Assembly: GCF_051020985.1 (NCBI RefSeq)
Contig: NC_134999.1
Coordinates: 17,241,660 to 17,305,659, forward strand
Reading direction: 5' to 3'
Source of the DNA: Nomia melanderi
Taxonomy: Eukaryota; Arthropoda; Insecta; Hymenoptera; Halictidae
DNA: 64,000 nt
Shown here in pieces: positions 58,986 to 64,000 of the stretch. Numbering within the stretch: the first letter of the stretch is position 1; each line of letters begins with the position of its first letter. Position numbers and translations under genes: made by a program. The notes beneath the pieces were generated by a model. That model did no database searches and had not been told where the DNA came from. It worked only from the letters and a program-made list of their open reading frames with translations.

Positions 58986-59906
58986 TATCAAATTTTGAAA
59001 TCAATTTCTCAAAGGGATAGCAACGTCAACGCACGCATAATTATTTTCAAGAACGCCCCTTCTCGTTCGTGTTTTCCCAAAAACATTGATCTCATTTTCC
59101 ATCCACACTGTAGAGAGTCTACAAATGAACGAAACTGTCCGTGATGTTCTGAATAGCACAAAATATTATTAAATATCCGCCCTTTCGTACGCGGCCAGGT
59201 AATAGCGCCATTAATCTTTGTCCGTGCCCTCCCTCCCCCTCTTCCCTCTTTAATACACAATTCGCTACTTTTATGTTAATATTATTGCGAGGGAAATTAC
59301 CCCGAAACGCATGAAAGTATCTAATAAAAGAGTCCGTGCAGAGAGCAACGGGTAATAAATATATCGTAAACGTTGCAGACGCCCGTGTTCCGTGACATCC
59401 AGGCATGATGTGTGTTCGGGGGTTGGCGGAACCAGAATGACCAGGGCCGGCGGGACGAAAAAAAAAGAAGGAGCAGAAAAGGGCGGGGGAAAAATATGTG
59501 TAAACGAAGGAGGAGGAGGACGGAAGGGAGAAATATTATTCGTCCGGGGCACATTAATTAATGAAATTTTGAATTTGAGTGGTATCACGGTTTGCCGGCT
59601 TCCGGCTTCGCTCGCTAATTGCGGGCTGATTTAGCTCCGCGATAACTCGCAACCCCCTCGTCTCGAGCCACCCCGACGAGCCACGAATAACCACGGACGA
59701 CCGACGGCCGCGCGTTGGAATAACGATATCTCGGACCACTCGACACGATACCTCGGCTACGCGTTGCAAACAATTCTTCTCATTGGTAAATTTCGACTGT
59801 TCGTCACTGATCGACGAATTAGTCTTTCGAAATATTGCTTTTAGAATACTCGAAACTTCGTTCTTCTTTTTATTGAAACGAATAGACAGTGGAATTTCCT
59901 GTTTAT
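58986..59906. other. Non-coding stretch
   Basis: Overlapping frames at 59009-59910, mainly on the minus strand, follow pyrimidine-rich composition near 59470-59540. No gene is recognised. Confidence 0.5.
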
Positions 59907-60353
59907 TCAAACCTTTGCACTCGGAAGCTTTGCACTAGAAATATTTGAACATTTTCTGAGATAAAGAGGATATTTTGTGGAACTCGTAGAGAAATCATAT
60001 GTACATTGAAGAACAAAGGTATTTTATTTCAATATTTCTCAAATTGATGCGTTATGTAAGGTATTATATTAACCCTTTGCATACATACAATAAAACTATA
60101 GAATCTGATATTTAATGTTAAACTTTGTATAGTGCCTTGATACGTGAAATATTAGAATAAAATAGCTTTGTTCCTCAATATACTGGCAATGTCTCTTCGA
60201 GTTAATCTCAAAGAATATCGTCTTTGTCTCGTCAAAAAATGTTAAATATTTCCAGTAAGAAACTTCCGAGTGCGAAGGATTAAATATCAGATTTTATAGG
60301 TTTACAGTGTGAAATCAAGTGGTGAGAGTCACCTCTCGAGTGTAAAGGATGAA
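59907..60353 (-). mobile_element. MITE family A, inverted, split by another family A copy
   Basis: Read on plus it starts TCAAACCTTTGCACTCGG and ends CTCTCGAGTGTAAAGGATGAA. A forward family A copy fills 60069-60283. The terminal TTAA sites have decayed, so this host copy is older. Confidence 0.8.
60069..60283 (+). mobile_element. MITE family A nested in family A
   Basis: Starts TTAACCCTTTGCATACAT and ends CCGAGTGCGAAGGATTAA. It lacks the left palindrome block. It is 215 bp and opposite in orientation to the host. Confidence 0.82.
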
Positions 60354-61496
60354 TCGTCGACCGTTTGTGGGGTTAAATTCATATTGATTGAAATAGGAAT
60401 ATGAATTTAAATATATTTGACGTGTTTTAGATTGATATACGGTAGAGAGGGAACATAGGATATGAAGAATATTCATTGGAATATATTTTTTAAGAATACG
60501 AACGGGCTGTTTAGAATAGATTTGATTTATAATATTTTCTGGTTTGTTATTAATGGTTGAATTTTTATGGGAGGCTTGAGACAGGTATCTAGAGACAGTG
60601 TATGATGTTATAAAATTGATGCATTATAGTTTCCTGAGGATGTTCGGATTTTATGGTCGGAGGAAGATGAGACGGTACAGCCTGCGCTAGTGATTTTAAT
60701 GCTCGCACGAGAAACGTTGTTTCTGTAGCAGAGTTTCTTCTCTTGTTCTGCGGACTGTTCGATAAAGTGTGAGAAGCTTGTTTCATATAAGATTAGGGAG
60801 TAATTCCCTGTATACATTGCGCAGAATAAAAACTGCATATCCTTGTAAGGTATATTTAAATAACAAATTCACGGAAACACCTGCACACTTGGGAATATTT
60901 CATTGCATTTTTATGCGGTCATTGAATATTAAAGGAACGCGTTTATTAATTTTATGTAGCAGGTATTATTCAATGAAATCTCGGCATGAATCAGAAAATG
61001 CACGTTACTTCTAACTGCATAAACGAGCCTAATATTCGCCGTGTTTCAAATTGCCCGCTTAAATTTCATTCACGAGATATTAACTAATGCTCAGCCTCGT
61101 TTATGCAGGTCACTACGCTAATGAACGCGCAGATATGATCGTAATGAGTCGCAGAAACAGTAATTTAGAAGTTCGTTAGAAGCCACGAGACAAACCCGCG
61201 CGAAATCCGCAGCTGCTCGCACCGCCGCATTAGCAACCGCTCAAGAATCTAAACATCTGTCTAGATTAGCGTCTATTAACCTGCGAACACTTAACTACCT
61301 CGGCATTAACATTATTCCGCAGTAAACTCGCGAAACAGACGTTTTCTCATCATATTCTCAGCGCGCATTACGAACTCAATCACAATATTACAAAACCTAG
61401 AAACAAAGTAAACCATCTACACTCATCAAAGAATCTCTCGCTGAATTACAATCCGAGGAAAAGAAAAATCACTTTCGTTTCGCTGGAATATCGCTG
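60354..61496. other. Non-coding, AT-rich stretch
   Basis: Small open frames only (60589-60838 minus, 60769-61014 plus), with no known motif. Confidence 0.5.
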
Positions 61497-61680
61497 TTTA
61501 ATACAGAAACTTCAAGAGTGCATCTATGAAGACTTTAATTGATTTATAATTCAGTTTGCGTATGGCTAAATCAATTTCTTTAATAATTTCTCAGACAAAC
61601 GTCCTTTATCTTTTTAATGATTTCAAACTGAAGAAATCACGAATGGGTCATTTTGACCCGTCTGGTAGTTTTAGTGTTAA
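61497..61680. mobile_element. MITE family N, left end lost
   Basis: AAGAGTGCATCTATGAAGAC aligns with the family N body at 56014. The right end is GGTAGTTTTAGTGTTAA. The palindrome GGGTCATTTTGACCC lies at 61645-61659. Confidence 0.82.
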
Positions 61681-62953
61681 CATTCAGAAAAATATGCAAA
61701 TCGTCGCGATGAAAGACTTTCGCCTTTCGCGGCTCAACCCTTTCGTTGCAATACGCGGTGGCTCGGGGACTCGTTTCCTGATTAGCACGGCTAATTCTGT
61801 TATCTCTTCATTCGCGTCAAGCTCGGGCCGGGCCAAGATCCCGCGGGTTTGGGGCATAATGCACGGTTTATCAGGAATGACAGAGTGGGAAAAGAAAATT
61901 GCTGCTACCGGCGGGCCTGGGGGTTAATTTGAATTCGGCAGGCCGTCGGCTGCCGGCTCACGTGTATGAACGAGCACGCGAACTCTCAAAGAAGGCAAAA
62001 AGTACGCCGGCCGCGCTGCTACTACGAAACTAATTAAATTACAAATTTCATTTGAACTGTGTAATCGAATCATGCCTGCACGAGGTTCTCCGCTCGCCCG
62101 TGAACCGCCCGACTCGGCCGAGAGCGAGCGAGAGAGAGGCGGAGCGAGAGAGACACGGGGATCCTTGCTTTCGATTTTTCCTTTTCGGTCCTCGAACCAT
62201 CGATCCACATCGTCTCGCTTCGACGTTTCCTCGAATCGATCGAAACGTATGATCCCTGCGGATTTACTGGAATCGAGGCCCTCTCGATTTTCGGATCCCG
62301 CTTCCGACGAACGAGGCACGATCGATTAATCTCGAACGATTAATTTCGAAGTATCTCGCGATACGTTTCCCTTTTCCTCCGTAGAGTCTTCGATTTACGA
62401 GATTCCGTTTGTTTATTTAGTTTCCTACGAGAATAGGTTGTAGAGTGGAAAGTCTCGTTTATCTTGGAATACTCATTGTCCTCGAGTGCTCGAAAAGAAG
62501 CAATCGCGACGAAGTGGAGAGACAAGAGAGAACGAATTTCCGATGGTCAATGACTGGTCCATTCGGAAGCAATGTGCCAACACTCGAAAAACTAAGCAAA
62601 CACTCGTTGATTCGCCGCTCGTGGCGGTTCAATTGAGCCACTGGTAATGTACTTTGCTTGTTCGAGGCACTCGCGCGTCTTTCCGCTTGCTGTTCCCATC
62701 CGTTTTCGGTCAAACTTTGTACATTCAGCGACGTGAGTTATTTACCGTATCCACAACAATCGGTAACATTTTGAACTTAACTCTCGTTTTATCGAGTGAA
62801 ACCTCATCGATCATTCCGTCGAACGATTTCTCGTCATTCCACGGTCTATTCATTTACTCGAAACATTCACTCCTGTAATGAAAATCACTAAAAGGAGCAA
62901 AGAAACCTTTCCTCTATCTCAATTCCCTTCCTTTTTCTATAACCGCCTTACCG
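61681..62953. other. Non-coding stretch
   Basis: CpG-rich around 61700-62330 with opposing frames (61924-62319 minus, 62072-62329 plus), neither recognised. The remainder is mixed. Confidence 0.5.
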
Positions 62954-63169
62954 CTAAGACTACCAAGCTAATACGATCGACGCGCAATCTTCGTAAAAAT
63001 AGTAACAAAATTCAATTCAATATCTTCGAGTATTCACTACAGTATTCGAGTGAAGTTACTGATTTCTCCAGTGGTTTCTCGTATATTTAATACTTCCGAG
63101 ATATCAATAATCGCGGGATAAGAGGGCTGAAACCAGCCGTTCCGACTTGTCCGGTAGTTCTGGTTTTAA
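62954..63169 (-). mobile_element. MITE family D, inverted, strongly diverged
   Basis: CTAAGACTACCAAGCTAATACG to CCGGTAGTTCTGGTTTTAA aligns along its length with 30339-30527 and the reverse of 10286-10745. The palindrome survives only in part (GAAACCAGCC). Confidence 0.65.
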
Positions 63170-64000
63170 CTAATCAAACGTTTTTCGAAATTGGATATAC
63201 TGCCCGCTAAATGCTACCTTCGGAACAACCGGCACAATCATCGAACCGCATTCAATTCCCCCGGCGAGGTTCCGACGCGAATCCCACCGGTAACGAGGCA
63301 ATAACGCGGTTCCCGCGTAAAATCATTTAAACCGCGCGGCGGCCGAGGGGAGTCATGGATCATTGATGGGCCGCGAGCCTGCGGGAATCCGAGGAAACGC
63401 CGTCCCCGTCCCCGTCCCGCGGCGGGTTTTACCGCGTGCGTCTAACTAGAATGGATCGCCGTAATTTTTCAGCTAACCGAAACGTCCCGGGGCCGCAAAC
63501 GAGCCTGACAAAATACGGAAGGTGGGAATACATTATCTCGGCCATTTGTACCGGTCCCCGGTGTTTCCATGTTCCGTGCTCCGTGGCCTCATGATCGCGC
63601 TGATGATCCGCCGTTTGTGCTTGTCCGTGACCGCGGCTAGACAAAGGAACTGGGTCCTGAACTGCGACGAGCTCGGTGCGTCCGTCAGGATTTATATTGC
63701 TGAGCTACGGGATTAATGAAATAGGAATAGAAGAATGAATCTAGGACATTAACAATGGAAATCTATACATAGAATAGTACAGGTCTCGTGAAAGAGGGAT
63801 GGAAACTGAGTTCAGTTGAATTTTGGTAAATAAGTCAATTTTAGCAACCCCTTATCTGGTGGTGTCAAACTAGATTCAGTTTCCTTCAATATTAGGAGAT
63901 TGTTAATAATGATTCTATTTCTGAGAGCGTAATGATGAAAAAGGTCACGAAGGTTTAATCTCTAGTAGATATTTTCGTAATTGATTTTATTACGATAGAG
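63170..64000. other. Non-coding stretch at the window end
   Basis: CpG-rich from 63220 to 63700 and AT-rich to the end. Short opposing frames only. No exon is recognised. Confidence 0.5.

Overview
This window looks like eukaryotic DNA from an insect, most likely a hymenopteran and perhaps a bee. The AT-rich background is broken by CpG-rich islands, genes are very sparse, and the one certain exon has canonical insect-type splice sites. The species cannot be named from the sequence alone.

One protein-coding exon can be supported. It lies on the + strand at 9272-9462 and encodes the basic helix-loop-helix (bHLH) domain of the aryl hydrocarbon receptor family, the gene called spineless (ss) in insects. 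The exon is 191 bp, enters after a phase-2 intron and leaves at a phase-1 donor. I found no exon for the start of the protein, the PAS domains or the C-terminus, so most of the window is probably intron or upstream DNA of a very large ss locus. The open reading frames of 60-250 codons elsewhere are mostly rich in Arg, Ser and Pro, often lie opposite one another, and match no family I recognise.

The remaining content is repeats. About forty short elements (mostly 150-250 bp), in about eighteen sequence families (lettered A-V here), begin and end at TTAA. Most carry terminal inverted repeats such as TTAACCCTTTGCACTC, TTAACCCCTTGCCGTAC, TTAACACTAGAACTACC or TTAACACGTTGACTGCC. They look like non-autonomous, piggyBac-type miniature elements (MITEs). 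They are nested in each other and chained end to end through shared TTAA sites. Two of them sit inside local tandem arrays whose neighbouring units preserve the empty site. In most families a short palindrome of different sequence lies at a similar place just inside the terminal repeat. The densest block starts 140 bp after the ss donor site (9602 to about 11653).

Other content: a 5'-truncated non-LTR retrotransposon with target-site duplication (23908-24249); about ten local tandem repeats with units of 54-210 bp; CT-rich and AT-rich simple sequence; a perfect 28-bp inverted repeat (58751-58820); and a possible TATA promoter near 30893. Several long stretches (12.6-16.7, 24.9-27.5, 36.0-39.8 and 40.0-46.0 kb) are free of these elements and include CpG-rich segments. 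They are the likeliest places for ss regulatory DNA, but that is inference.
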